A DNA stretch of 64,000 nt from Acanthococcus lagerstroemiae (lineage: Eukaryota; Arthropoda; Insecta; Hemiptera; Eriococcidae): assembly GCA_031841125.1 (NCBI GenBank), contig CM063113.1, forward strand, positions 24,325,312 through 24,389,311. Reading direction: 5' to 3'. Shown here piece after piece: positions 22,445-33,935 of this stretch. The number at the start of each line of letters is the position of its first letter. Within the stretch, counting starts at the first letter, position 1. The translations under genes and the position numbers were made by a program. The notes beneath the pieces were generated by a model. That model had not been told where the DNA came from and did no database searches. It worked only from the letters and a program-made list of their open reading frames with translations.

Positions 22445-22640
22445 TGTAACGTAATTTGCACTGAAAAACGCACGAAAACACGTGAAAAGAACTCTTAATG
22501 TCTTATTAATACATAGCATTGAAAACGCACGATTTATCGTATACAAAACTAGACTATACGGCGACGGCCAGCGGCCTTTATATACCCCGGCGTTATCAGC
22601 AAAACTCCTTATCGCTCTCGTTATCAAACTTCTTCACTGG
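22445..22640 (-). repeat. Partial LTR, same family as the LTR at 47951-48229
   Basis: It matches the 3' two-thirds of the Gypsy LTR at 47951-48229. Shared blocks include TGTAACG at the outer end, AAAACGCRCGAAAACACG, AAAACGCACGATTTATCG and CCCCGGCGTTATC. On the minus strand it carries a GGGTATATAAAGGCC TATA-like promoter. The first ~80 bp of the LTR are missing, so this is a truncated solo LTR or the edge of a lost element. Confidence 0.72.
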
Positions 22641-22717
22641 AGCGGGGGGAAAAAATGCGGAGAAAAATTTCTGGGCAAAAGATCCGAATTTTATTCGGAG
22701 CGAAGTATTCGTTAACA

Positions 22718-22974
22718 CAAGGTCGGATTTAAGATTTCGTGGACCTGGAGCCCAGGAAGATGTGGAGGCCCCAAAGTGTCAAGCAGCCTCCCCTTCCAAA
22801 AAAAAACCTAAAAAATTCCGAATTACGAGTAAAAATGATTCGAAGTACGCAGAAAGTATGACCAACATATTATGTTTTTTGTAATAACGACACTTTCATT
22901 ACTAATTTGTGGAGGCCCTGAGCCCTGAGCCCTGAGCCCCGAGCCCCGTGGGCCCCTCTCTAAATCCGGCCCTG
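22718..22974. mobile_element. 257 bp hAT MITE with perfect 8-bp duplication
   Basis: The left end is CAAGGTCGGATTTAAG; the right end reads CAGGGCCGGATTTAGAG in reverse complement. CGTTAACA flanks both sides (22710-22717 and 22975-22982). A GAGCCCTGAGCCCTGAGCCC short tandem lies near the right end. Non-coding. Confidence 0.9.
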
Positions 22975-23227
22975 CGTTAACATCATTAGCAATTTAAAAG
23001 TTATGTATGAAAAATTAATCGTGCCTGTAAGAAATGTGCAGACAATGATACGATATTTTTGAAATTCTAGAAAATCACAGTTTCTTTTGAAAATAGATAT
23101 AATATTAACCTATGTAGTTCCAAGCGTCATGGTCTTCTTTGAAAAAAAAAAATCGACGTTTAATTGTCCATCAAACAAAAATGATCTTAGCTCTCCACGT
23201 AAAATGAGAGAAATCGATATGCCTAGC

Positions 23228-24904
23228 TTTTACAAACACAGCAAAGGAAGTACTTAAAAAAATTAAAAGTGAAGAACAAAACATTAATTATGGGGAAGAT
23301 TCGCAAAGCCCAAAATGGACAGATAAAATAAAAATGACTCATTTTTTACCCACATCAGAACAAGAAATACTAGAAATAATAAACAAAATGAAAAATAAAA
23401 CTGCACCGGGAGTAGATGGCATACAAACTAAGACGCTAAAGGAAATAAAGAACCAAATAGCCGGAATTCTCAGTAGGTTATTTAATTGGAGCCTTGAGAC
23501 AGGTGTTTTCCCAGACCACTTCAAATGCTCAATAGTTTCCCCAGTGCACAAAACAAAGGATAAAGAAACCTCAAGCAACTACAGACCCATTTCACTAATA
23601 TCCAACGTAGCAAAAATTCTGGAAAAAATTGTCAAGAAAAGAGTTAGCAATTACCTAGAAAACCAAAATTTATTAACAGAAAATCAATTTGGCTTCAGAA
23701 AAAGAAAGAGCACAACTGATGCAATTGCAAAGCTAACAGACTGTATAACACAAGATTTAGACCGAAAGAAAAAATGCGCTGCCATTTTCATGGACATATC
23801 TAAAGCATTTGATACAATCCAACATAATATATTTTATTCAAAACTTGACTATTATGGCATCTCAGACATAGTCAAAGAGTGGTTTAAATCATATCTTCAG
23901 AACAGAACCCAATTCGTAAAAATAGGAGAGACTACAAGCGATCAGAGAGAAATAACAGATGGCTGTCCACAAGGCACGACACTATCCCCACTCATATTCT
24001 TAATTTATGTAAATGACTTGTATACTAAAATAAGTAATGATTGTACCTGATCGCTTTTGCAGATGACACTGCGATGATTATTGAAGATGAAAGCTGGGAA
24101 AAAGTTTACGAAAAAGCAGGTTGTGAGTTAGGAAAAATAAAAATATGGCTAAATAAAAATTCCCTCTTCCTGAACGCCGAAAAAACTAAATTTATAGCTG
24201 TCAGCTCCCAAAATAGATGTGAATTAAAAGCACACATAACAATACATAAAACCACATGCCAAAAAAATATTATCTGTAACTGTCTAAAAATTAGCAGAGC
24301 GGACGAAATCAGATATTTGGGAATAACCATTGATAAAAATTTAAGTTGGAAAAATCACATAAATAATCTGGCGACTAAGTTAAGAAAGCTAATATATTTT
24401 ATGTGGAGGATCAAAAATATAACAAACACTACAATAAAATACAACGTGTATTACGCACTGATACAATCAAGTCTTACTTATGGTATAATAGGTTGGGGAA
24501 GTGCGTATCAAACAACCTTACACAAAATAAAAATATTGCAAAAGAAAATCATAAAAATCTTATTTTGCTTCGACCCGAAAACGCCGACAGCTGAAGTATT
24601 CGAAAAAACGAATTTACTTAGTTTGGATCAGCTATATATAAGAAATACACTACTGTATATGAAAACGACAGGAGGGATCCGCTTACCGGGAAATTCAGCA
24701 ATCAAAACCAGAAAAAATGAATACAATATAAGAGTTCCAAAAAAAAATACAGTAGCGGGACAACACAACTATATATATCAAGGCACAAAATACTTCAACA
24801 GTCTTCCCGAAAATGTAAAAATCGAAATAATCCAGGCAACAAATCGAAACACACACATTATAAAAAGAAAACTAAACCTCCTACTACAGGACCAGAAAAT
24901 TATA
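23228..24904 (+). pseudogene. CR1/Jockey-group non-LTR retrotransposon, reverse transcriptase (one frameshift)
   Basis: The frame enters at FTNTAKEVLKKIKSEEQ (about 23228) and runs through KNKTAPGVDGIQTKTLKE, NYRPISLISNVAKILEKI, motif A IFMDISKAFDTIQHN and GCPQGTTLSPLIFLIYVNDL, to a shift at about 24040-24050. From there the next frame carries the catalytic IAFADDTAMII, then RYLGITIDKNLSWKNHI and the thumb LTYGIIGWGSAY, to a stop after QDQKII. Apart from this one indel the RT domain is complete. The endonuclease and ORF1 are absent (5' truncation). The AT-rich, A-heavy codon use differs from the GC-rich R1 fragments nearby. CR1-like versus Jockey-like cannot be settled by eye. Confidence 0.88.
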
Positions 24905-25207
24905 TAGACACTAGGTGGGTATACTTTTAAGGTAAGGAGTAAGAAAGGGTATGGCTTACGGTAGGGGGTGGGGGGTTTCAAAGTCTCGGGATACAAACTT
25001 TATTTAGATTCTAAGTAGCAGTTTGTACTTGAGTTTCCTTTTTTCTAATCTCATTTTCTTTAGTTATATATTTCTTTTCTCTTTTTTCTTTTCATGTACA
25101 TATATTAAGTAACCAGCTATATTGTAACAAAATATTATGCCGAACCCGAAACGAGCTTAGGCTCAGTGGGCGAGGACCTAATAAATCAAATCAATCAATC
25201 AATCAAT
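24905..25207 (+). other. 3' UTR and (TCAA)n tail of the CR1/Jockey-group element
   Basis: After the stop the sequence continues to AGGACCTAATAAATC followed by a short TCAATCAATCAATCAAT run (25191-25207), which carries AATAAA and a simple-repeat tail typical of this group. It ends about 100 bp before the hAT at 25316. Confidence 0.7.
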
Positions 25208-25599
25208 ATTCTTGTGTTTAATAGCGTTAGTGTGTATGTGCGTGTGTTTATTTTATAAAAATCTTGATATCGTTGGACTACTCAACTCTACAGATACACA
25301 TCTTTCAACTATTGTCAGAGGCGAAACTGGACTTTCAGTTTTGGGGGTGGGGTGGGGGGGGGTGAAGGAAAATTTGCCGACAAATATTTTCTTTTAACTA
25401 AAAATTTGCCGACAAAATTTTCTAATAGAACATTTGCTATCGGATTCAGCTTGTGACATTAGAAGATAAGTCTTTTGCTTTCAACTTTTAGATTTTAATA
25501 AAATGATCAACTTTCTCAAATTTCAGGCTCTAGGTCAGAGAATCTAGTAACAGCAGATTTCGGGCTGCTCAATGCAGTGGCGCGCTGTAGTTGTTTACG

Positions 25600-27125
25600 A
25601 ATGATTGAGTGAGTGAGTGACGAAGTGAGGAAGTGAATGAATAACTGAATTGGTGAATGAATGACTGACTGACTGACTGACTGAATCACTGAGTCACTGA
25701 GTAAGTGATTGAGTACTGTGTGAATAACTGAATAAGTAAGCGAGTGATTGAGTGAATCACTAAATAAGTAAGCAAATGACTGAGTGAGTGAATGAGTGAG
25801 TAAGTGAATCACTGATTCATTGGGTGAGTGACAGTGTGAAGAAGTGAATGAATAACTGAATTAGATTAGAGAATGAATGAATGAATGAATGACTGAGTCA
25901 GTGAGTGAATAACTGAAGTACTGAGTGAGTGACTGAGTAACTGAGTGAATAACTCAATAAGTAAGAGAGGAGGACCGAGTGAGGGAGTGAATTACTGAGT
26001 CACTGTGTAAGTCATTGAGTAATTGCGTGAATAACTGAGTGAGTGAATCACTGACTCATTGCGTGAGTGACGGAATGTGGGAGTGAATGAATCACTGAAT
26101 TAAAGAGTGAATGAATAACTGATAAGTGAGTGAATCACTAAATAAGTAAGCGAGTGACTGAGTGAATTGACTTATTGAGTGAGTGATGGAGTGAGGAAGT
26201 GAATGAATAACTAAATCAGAGAAACTGAATCACTGAGTAAGTGATTGAGTAACTGAGTGAATCACCAAATAAGTAAACAAATGACTGAGTGAGTGAGTGA
26301 GGAAATGAGCGACTCATTGAGTGAGTGACAATGTGAGGAAGTGAATGAATAACTGGACGCTATTCAGCAAAAGAGAACGAGCCAACATTTGTAAACAAAA
26401 TGAGTTATTGCTGAAAAGAGCGTAAAAAGTAGAATTTTTCAAAATTGGGCCCCCGATTCAGAAATGTGTACTTACTTTGAAAAAAGCTTATTAGTAAACG
26501 CTATGTCATATAGTTTCACAAGGCTCCTGAACTTCGAATCACGTGTTCCCAAAAAGCGGATTTTGCTAGTTGGTTTCCTTTTGCTGAATAGCGTCCAACT
26601 GAATTAGAAAATGAATGAATAAATGAATGACTGAGTGAGGAATTACTGACTTACTGAGTGAGTGACGGAGTGAGAAAGTAAATGAATGACTACATTACAG
26701 AATGAGTGAATAGTTAAGTGTGTGATTCACTGAGTCACTGAGTAAGTGATTGAGTAACTGTGTGGAATAACTGGATAAGTAAGCAAGTAACTGAATGAAT
26801 CACTGAGTCATTGAGTAAGTTATTGATTGAGTGAGTGAGTAAATCACTGTCTCATTGAGTGAGTGGCGGAGTAACAGAGGGAATAACTCAATAAATAAGC
26901 GAGTGACCGAGTGAACCAGTGAGTCACTGAGTAAGTGATTGAGTAACTGTGTGAATAATCGAATAAGTAAGCGAGTGACTGAGTGAATCACTAATAAGTA
27001 AGTGAATGGCTGAGTGAGTGAATGAATTACTGACTCAATGAGTGACGGAGTGAATGAATGATTGAGTACGTGAGTGAATAACTGAATAAGTAAGCTAGTG
27101 ACTGAGGGAATGAGTGAATCACTGA
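25600..27125. repeat. GANT-type tetranucleotide array with higher-order structure
   Basis: Tetramers GAGT, GAAT, GACT and GATT dominate for about 1.5 kb and are organised into recurring longer phrases such as GTGAATGAATAACTGAATTAG and AGTCACTGAGTAAGTGATTG. Long minus-strand frames full of Ser, Leu, Thr and His are translations of the repeat, not genes. It is interrupted at 26354-26597 by a MITE. Confidence 0.9.
26354..26597 (+). mobile_element. MITE family A, copy 3, inserted in the GANT array
   Basis: Termini TGGACGCTATTCAGCAAAAG and its reverse complement CTTTTGCTGAATAGCGTCCA form a perfect 20 bp inverted repeat. The interior matches copies 1 and 2. The flanks read GAATGAATAAC and AACTGAATTAG, so removing the MITE restores the array phrase GAATGAATAACTGAATTAG. 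This implies a duplication of 2-4 bp within AACT. Confidence 0.92.
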
Positions 27126-27902
27126 CTTAGAAGTCGCTATATAATATGCAATTTTTCCAGTTTCACCTAACGGATTCACAAGAGGAGAAAATGGAAGCGT
27201 TTCATTTACAGGCATTATGAAAACGAGCTTTTATCGAAAAAATGATTAGGACAAAATTTATAGTACATAAAATTTTCCTTCCATTGTGACCATTTTCATT
27301 TCAATCTGATGAATTTTTCTAAAATATGTAGGGTTTCAATAGTTCCTTTTTTCCCGTGCCTAAAATTATAGAGGGCGACTCTTTCATGCTGGTAGTCCGA
27401 ATAGTCACTGAAATTTGAAATTCAACGTTTGCTACCAACTTTCAAATTTTTGAAATGTTTCCCACATTTCAGCCTTATTTCAACCTTTCAAATAACGATC
27501 GATACTCAGCTTGAAACCTTCTGCTTTTGACTGACTAGTCTCTAACAGGAGTCCAGGGTACTCCATTTTCAGAAACGAAATTTGATTCTCAGTTTGGACC
27601 GGTGGAGAAGAAAAATTTGCCGACAGATATTTTTTGAAAACTAAAAAGTCGTCGACAAAATGTTTAAAAAATGAAAAACTTGTCAATTTTTTAACCGAAT
27701 ATTTTTTAATTGAAAAAGAAAATAAATAAACAAACAAAGATGTATAAAATATGAAAATTCAAATGAACAGTTTCAGAATTTGCCGACTGTCAAATTATTG
27801 GGGGGGGGGGCTCAATTGAACATCTTGAAACTTGCCAACTGCCAAATTATTGGGGGTGTTTCAACCCCCCACACCCCTTATAGTGTCGCCCCTGACTATT
27901 GT

Positions 27903-30536
27903 CTTCGAGATGTCTTTGGTTCCCAACCCTCGGATCTCACACTGCGTACAGCTCAATATATTCTCGTGGTTTCCACTCTCACTTATATCATGCATTCAGT
28001 CCGCTAATCGTTTCATTCTATTTTAGTCATTTTATATTTCCTTTTCTGGGCGTTTTAACGTTCGCGCCTGAATGAAATACACGTTGACGTCGTAAAAACC
28101 GCTTTTTAAAACTCCGAAAGGATTACAGTTGACTCGGTATCGAGCGCGCCTGTTTCTCATTCGCCTTTCAGTGTGTCTGTGCGGCATTTTAACGTCTTTC
28201 CTTAAGACACCAACATTCGCGGAATACACGTATAGTGCATCAAGCATCAGCTCTCGGTAGGTTTGTCCCCTCGCGAGAAACGTGGAAATTGAGACTGGGC
28301 ATTATTTTTTTTTACGAACTTGGCTCTACGATGCTGTCATCTGAACGAGAAAAACACTGATCTACTCCTATTATCTGGCTTGGTTCGTCAACCCCCCCCC
28401 CCCCCCCAAGAACCTGATCTGTACTACCGAGACAAACACATCAGGTATGTGTATCCATAAAAGAGAAGACACCGACATACATATACGCTGCTTACGCAGA
28501 AAACACCCAGACAGGAATGCAAATCCATTATATTTTTATGAAAATTTCATTTAAAAACGAGCTTTTCGAAACGTCAACGCTAAAATGGCGACGTCGCGCG
28601 GAAGGTTAATTACTTCTTCGCGAAACGCGGCTACTTGAATTACACATGCACCAATATGTGAGAGCGTGTACTTAGCCACTTTACCTGCCTCGGTCGAGGT
28701 CGGGAAGAGCAAAACGGAGGCGACACAGAAATTCCGACGTGTAAAAATAAAAACAAACGCGAGTATTAAATTACGTAGAATGTCGAGAGTTTTTTTTTCG
28801 AATACCTTTGGTGCTGAGAGGAAAAGAAGACGGGGCCGACGGTGGGAGACGAAGGACGGAGTCGAGGATCGATTTCGATCGCTTGTCGCGCATTCGATGC
28901 GTGAATTTCGTGTCTTTTCGATTCGCGAAGACAGTATTCAGAGAGCTGTCGGCTTCGTTCTATTTTAAGGATACGCGAGCGAGACGTGTTCGGGGTTACT
29001 GACTACACAGACGGAAGATCTACGTTATAGTGTGCATAGTTGCTTACTCAGCAAGTGTATCTACTAGTCATCGAACTCGGTCAACTCATCCTTTTGCGCG
29101 TAGGTCCGGCACAAAAAGTATAGTCTCGGAAGCTAGGCTTTCCAATTGTATTACAGGATACATTCGTTTCAGACTCTTTTAATTTTCCCACTACGCACTA
29201 GTCGGTTTCAGTGGTCTGGCCTTCTGAAATTGCCCACGCCAACTTGTTCAACGTTAATTCGAATCGAGTTCGAAAACCAAAGAACTCATTTGGTTCAGTG
29301 GTTCAGCAATCAAAAGTACTCGAAACAAACAGCGTGCTTGCTTTGGGATTCCGGAATTGAAACGAGTTCAATAGCTCATCAGCACCACCTGGCAAGTTTA
29401 ATTTTTGCAGGGCCGAAAAACGTCTCTTCTCGAGGGGACTGTCTGGAAGGACCACCAATTTTGTAATTTCAGCTGACTGGTTTCCAATTATGTTGCTATG
29501 TGGTCAAGAGGTAACCTACCCGCATCGCAATTCTTGCGTTTCGGATTCGAGTTCCACTAACGCCGGAAAGCTAGGGATATTCGAATGCCCCCCCCCAATA
29601 ACATCCCAGTGAACACAACGACTACAGTATCAGCCGAGGTGAAAACACAGCGTGTCCTGAAACCTCACGCCAGTTCACCCGAACAAGGTGTTTCAATCGG
29701 AGGGCATGTTACCACTAGATCAGAAAGACTGATACGGTGCATGTGCACGTCGTGGACAGCTTACTCAACTGAAACACATGACTAGTAAGCGAACTGCGAC
29801 TGCACACTCTAAGCACAGAGGAGGGAAATTCTAACGCAACAAAACCACGCGGAAAGCAACGGCAAACTACCTCGACTAACCCGCCCAGGAGGGTCGCGCG
29901 TCAGAACCGCGATCGCCAACGTCTGGCATCGGATACGGCGCCTGAAGAAGGTCTCTAATTACAATGTACAGCATTACTGAACTCGACGTTTAAGTGATCG
30001 AGTGTATCCCTTGTGAATGTTGACCATAGTTGAATTCATCATCGGTGGTGTGTTCGCTAAAGATGATCAAGGCCGAATAGGTATTGTTTGAAGTTCTTAT
30101 TCGCTAGACATATGATCGTGGACCAGAATGTTCCAAGACTGTACCGAAATCCAATGGCGGATTATCGTTACTCAGCAGTTGGTGCTGAACCAGTCTACTA
30201 TCAAAGATTGAGGGCACAACTGCCAGGGCACTGATACGCCACTAGCAGTTTTTTCATCGGAGTATAAATTACTTCAGCCCAGCTAGATTCAGCTGGTTTC
30301 TGAGATGGCCATCGTCTCCGCGGGCAGGGACTTGGAACACAGAATTACATGGCCAAAATGTGGACTGTTTTATGTGTTACTCTCCCCATGATTCTACGCA
30401 CAAGTGACTTTCAATTTGTTTTTTAGTGCTATAACGATTTCAGCGTGCAACTTTTTTTTTGATTTTTTATCGATCAAAAATTACGTGAACATCTTTCTTT
30501 TCTAATTTTACTCTCACGCACTTTCGAGCATTACCT
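27903..30536. other. No gene recognised; 16-nt poly-C run at 28392-28407
   Basis: Short frames on both strands, including a basic one at 28666-28968, show no known domain. A second C-run lies at 29588. No repeat partners were noticed. Confidence 0.4.
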
Positions 30537-30697
30537 CAGAGACGTCGGGGAAACTTATAGGGCTCTCTTAGCCCTCTTCTCTGCTTGCCGAAAAACCGGC
30601 CTATGTAGGTCGAAATGTAGCGAGTTGCTACGTGGGCTGGAACCCGGGACCTCCGGATTCCGAGACCAGCGTGCTATCCACTCGGCCAACGAGACGC
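30537..30697 (-). mobile_element. tRNA-derived SINE, copy 3
   Basis: The reverse complement begins GAGGCGTCTCGTTGGCCGAG, with the anticodon-arm-like segment of copies 1 and 2 intact. The B-box-like GGTTCCAGCCC has one base changed. The body and the terminal CCCGACGTCTCTG match the other copies. Confidence 0.85.
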
Positions 30698-31119
30698 CTC
30701 CATGAACATTTGTTTGACTGTAGAGAGACATACCCATCAAAATTTTACATGTCCATAATACAGACCACACATGGTATACCAATTTCAATGTGATCTGACG
30801 CCACATTAATATCGTATAAATTTTTTCTCAACGACGACTCCATTTTCATGTATTTTTGGAGATGTGAATGAAAAAACATTTGTATAAAATTAACGCTGGA
30901 TCTGATCACGTTAAAACTACCTGATGCTGTCTGTGGCTTTTATTGTGTGGCCCGTACGCTCCAAGTATCATTTAATAATTTTTTATTTATGAAAAATCAA
31001 AAAAAATTTGTAATTCAGATTCGTCATTTTAGTACTAATTAGTTGAAAATCGAATGTAAGTTAAATCATGTGGAGATTAAAACGAAAAAATGGTTCACAT
31101 CGTGTTTATGTATTTATAT
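30698..31119. other. No gene recognised
   Basis: AT-rich, non-coding. Confidence 0.4.
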
Positions 31120-31257
31120 AGGTTTCATGTCCCTTCCCTCCGGTCACTGACGCGATGCTCGAAAGGGTAGTTCCTGTGGCCGGGGGTGCGGTGTCATAGG
31201 GGCCACTTCGGCATGCGTGCATCGCCATACGTCCCACCACACAGGTTTCATGTCCCT
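31120..31257 (+). mobile_element. R1-clade tail of about 108 bp with 14-15 bp target duplication
   Basis: AGGTTTCATGTCCCT stands at 31120-31134 and at 31243-31257. Between them lies only the last ~108 bp of the R1 3' tail, from CCTCCGGTCACTGACGCGAT to CCCACCACAC, nearly identical to 16025-16130. The near identity shows this insertion is young or from a recent source. It is an extreme 5' truncation. Confidence 0.93.
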
Positions 31258-32730
31258 ACCTAAATAATATATTGACTTCTGATTAATTTTTGTTTAGTAA
31301 TAAGAGAAATTCCGTCTTCCTCTTGATTTGTCACAAAATCAAAAATTAATAAGAATCTATGCAACGGGGACTTGCATCATACAGGATTACATGCGCAAAA
31401 TACAGACCATTTTTTATCGTAATCTCGGCATGATTTGACCTTCATTTGATTTTTATTATTATTATTTTTTTCTGAAATTGATAAATTAACATTTTTTGAT
31501 TTTCCATCAATCAAAAATGTATTAAAAATATATCTCATACCATCCACTCAATGCGAGCCACAATGTAACAATTTCAACGTAAATGAACTCTGTGTTGATT
31601 TTATACAATTTATTTCTTCACTGACATCACCAGAAGCACATGAAAACGGAGTTGTCATTGAAAAACAATTATTCTCCAAGACATTATAAACTGAAAAAAA
31701 TCAGGAAGTGAATTTGGACATAGGAATCTATATCTTTCTATATATTATATAAAACAAAGTCAGGTTATTATTTACACTATCCATAACTCAAGAACGGCTG
31801 GACCGATTTTTATGATCTTTGATTTGTTGGATTTCTGTATCAGGTAACATTCAGTACACACACCTGCCGACATGTTGCAAATCACACAGTGGGAAGGGAG
31901 CTTCGTTTCTATCTGGTGCTTCCCTCCCCCCTGACACTTCGCATTTGTGATTATTTGAATTAGAATATAACTGGTTTGGATGTTGTTTCGCACTCATTTA
32001 TGTACCACATGGCCCATTTTCAGTCTCATATCTCTAAAATTTCGGTTTTTGGAAACTACAATCAGCATTTTTTTAAATATTATCAATTGAATTTTTTAAA
32101 ACACCTACATTTTTGGCCGAATAACACAAATATGAAGCGATGCATGCTACATTGCTACCAATCCACCAACACATGCATAAATAGAACAGAAATCAGTTGT
32201 CATTGTTCGACTGTACTAAAAATGTGTCCTGTGTTTCATAAATCAAAATATGAAACAAATATGAAATAATTAGAGCTACAAATATTGTTCACTGTCATAA
32301 ATACACACATTATTACTTATAAAACTTTCAATTTGGTGCCCATGTTAACCTACCCATTCTAAGAAAACATGTATCTACCCGCTACATGAAAGTGATTTGG
32401 GTACTTGAGACTTCGAAGTAGCTTCAGGATCCTGTTGCTACCATTCAGAAAGAAAGATCAAACGTAGGTGTCAAGATGTATGTTTACAAGTAGTAAGATC
32501 GAATTGAGGATCCCACTTCCAAAACGTGCTAACTGCATTTTTGGACAAATTCAGTTAGCAGCGCCACCTAGTGGCCGAAGGTGAGAACTAGATTTTGCGA
32601 AAATATCAACATTTTTCGAATATGGAGCCACTGTCTAGCCAAAGGAATGATCCACGCCATGTTAACACGCATACCAAGTGCGAAGAAGCCAGGAAAAAGC
32701 GTGCTGTAGAGGAAAATGTTGAGGTAGCTT
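31258..32730. other. No gene recognised
   Basis: AT-rich, with short frames near 31772-32269 and 32595-32783 and no known motif. Confidence 0.4.
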
Positions 32731-32853
32731 CTCGGGGTTTAAAACACCCTGTGTTATGTGGGGTTAGCTTGCTCGGGGTTTAAAACACCCTGGGTTTTGT
32801 GGGGTTGGCTCACGTGGGCTTTAAAACGCCCTGGGTCACGTGGAGTTACCTAG
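32731..32853. repeat. Three tandem copies of a 41 bp unit
   Basis: Units start at 32731, 32772 and 32813 and share GGGTTTAAAACACCCTG and TGTGGGGTTRGCT. The third copy is more diverged. The GGGTTTAAAACACCC core is itself palindromic. Confidence 0.75.
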
Positions 32854-32879
32854 TTTGGGATTCGGGATAAGGGCGGGAC

Positions 32880-33011
32880 TAATTTAGGGAAGGAGGGGGC
32901 CTAATTTTGTTTCACAAAGTGTACTGGACTGAAACAATATAACCGGGAAATTTAATAAGACTAGTCGGGAAAAACCGGGAAATTTTTTCTGACCTGGCGC
33001 TGGACACCCTG
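32880..33011 (-). repeat. Sequence beginning CAGGGTGTCCAGCG, interrupts an RTE fragment
   Basis: On the minus strand the RTE endonuclease frame stops abruptly at 33011, where CAGGGTGTCCAGCGCCAGGT begins, followed by an AAATTTCCCGG / CCGGGAAATTT-type low-complexity stretch. The CAGGGTGTC start resembles those at 43104 and 45527, which also sit at breaks. The other end was not identified. Confidence 0.4.
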
Positions 33012-33250
33012 TATAACTTTGCACTTTATTCCCTACACTTTTATGTGTAATAATACCAACGCCTGCTTGCCCTCGTTTCACTGTTGTATTAACTATTTTA
33101 TACTCCTCCGTCCAAAAATCATTTTCCTCTGGCCATCTCACTTCACTGATTCTTATATATTTAATTTTAATCTTCGCATCTCTTTCTTTAAGTTTTCTAA
33201 TTTGTCTACCTCATTCAGTGTCCTTACATTCCATGTAGTTTCAATTCTGA
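33012..33250 (-). pseudogene. RTE-like retrotransposon, AP-endonuclease N-terminal fragment
   Basis: The minus strand reads TTWNVRTLNEVDKLENLKKE, then after a frameshift ISEVRWPEENDFWTEEY and GQAGVGIITHKSVGNKV. This order (WNVRTL, then SEVRW, then GVGI) is the start of the endonuclease domain of RTE-like non-LTR elements. The fragment is cut at 33011. It may derive from the same kind of element as 36061-37430, but that is not shown. Confidence 0.72.
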
Positions 33251-33538
33251 TAGTTTTTCATTAGGTAGTCTCCGCCCGGACATCCGGATGGGAGACTCTA
33301 CGTCCGGAATTACTATTTACTTTGCGAAGTGCCATCATGATTGTTGTAGTGGAGACCCATTTCCAGGGAAAAATATTGATGTAGTTTCCCCTTTCTTACA
33401 TCATAGGGTTTATCTGTCGGATTTTTCCTTCTCGTGTATGCTTTTAGTTTCTCCTTTAAGTCCCCTCACCACACCATGATTGGACACACAGAGAAGAACT
33501 TTAATCATTACTGTACTGAAACTTCATTAGAGCGCAGA

Positions 33539-33935
33539 TAGTCAAGTAGATATGTACATTGTACCTGGAAAAAATCCCGAAGTTGATGGAACTTTTACAG
33601 GTTGTTCGGGGGTGCTGTGGGATGACTCCGTCAAGTTTTCCACCTCGAGGACCCTGTGCTAACTTGGGGAGGGCCAAAAAAGTCAAAATTTTCAGACTTT
33701 CTTCGGGTTTCCGCTCGTAACTTCTAAACTAAGCGTTTTTCGACCAAAACGTTTATTTTCAAAGTTTTAGGGCATTAAATTTGCTAAAATTTTGTATGCA
33801 TAAACTTCTTTTTAAACCTAATATTAACTAAGATACAGCCGATCAAAGTTAGGGGAATTTTCTCAACATGGCGAAAATTGGCCAAAAACGAAGGTTTTGG
33901 CCATCTGACTAACAATTACCATCAGTTCTATGGTA
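33539..33935. repeat. Left arm of the ~400 bp inverted repeat
   Basis: In reverse complement it pairs with 41345-41741. Shared blocks are CCGAAGTTGATGGAACTTTT, TTCGGGGGTGCTGTGGGAT, CCACCTCGAGGACCCTGTGC, TAAACCTAATATTA and CAATTACCATCAGTTCTA. Identity by eye is roughly 75-80 percent, with some indels. Confidence 0.85.

Larger units (their letters stand above)
25316..27894. mobile_element. 2.58 kb non-autonomous hAT carrying a long GANT array
   Basis: The left terminus CAGAGGCGAAACTGGAC and the right terminus (reverse complement CAGGGGCGACACTATAAGG) are hAT-like. ACTATTGT flanks both sides perfectly (25308-25315 and 27895-27902). G-runs lie just inside each end, and AATTTGCCGACAAA-like motifs recur subterminally (25370-25420, 27610-27660, 27780, 27830). 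No transposase motif is visible; the interior is dominated by the array at 25600-27125. Confidence 0.9.

Noticed and set aside
25600..27125. CRISPR-like array
   Set aside because: No constant repeat with unique spacers; it is a degenerate simple repeat in a eukaryotic transposon.
25516..27215. Minus-strand Ser/Leu/His-rich genes in the 25.5-27.2 kb region
   Set aside because: They are translations of a GANT tetranucleotide array.
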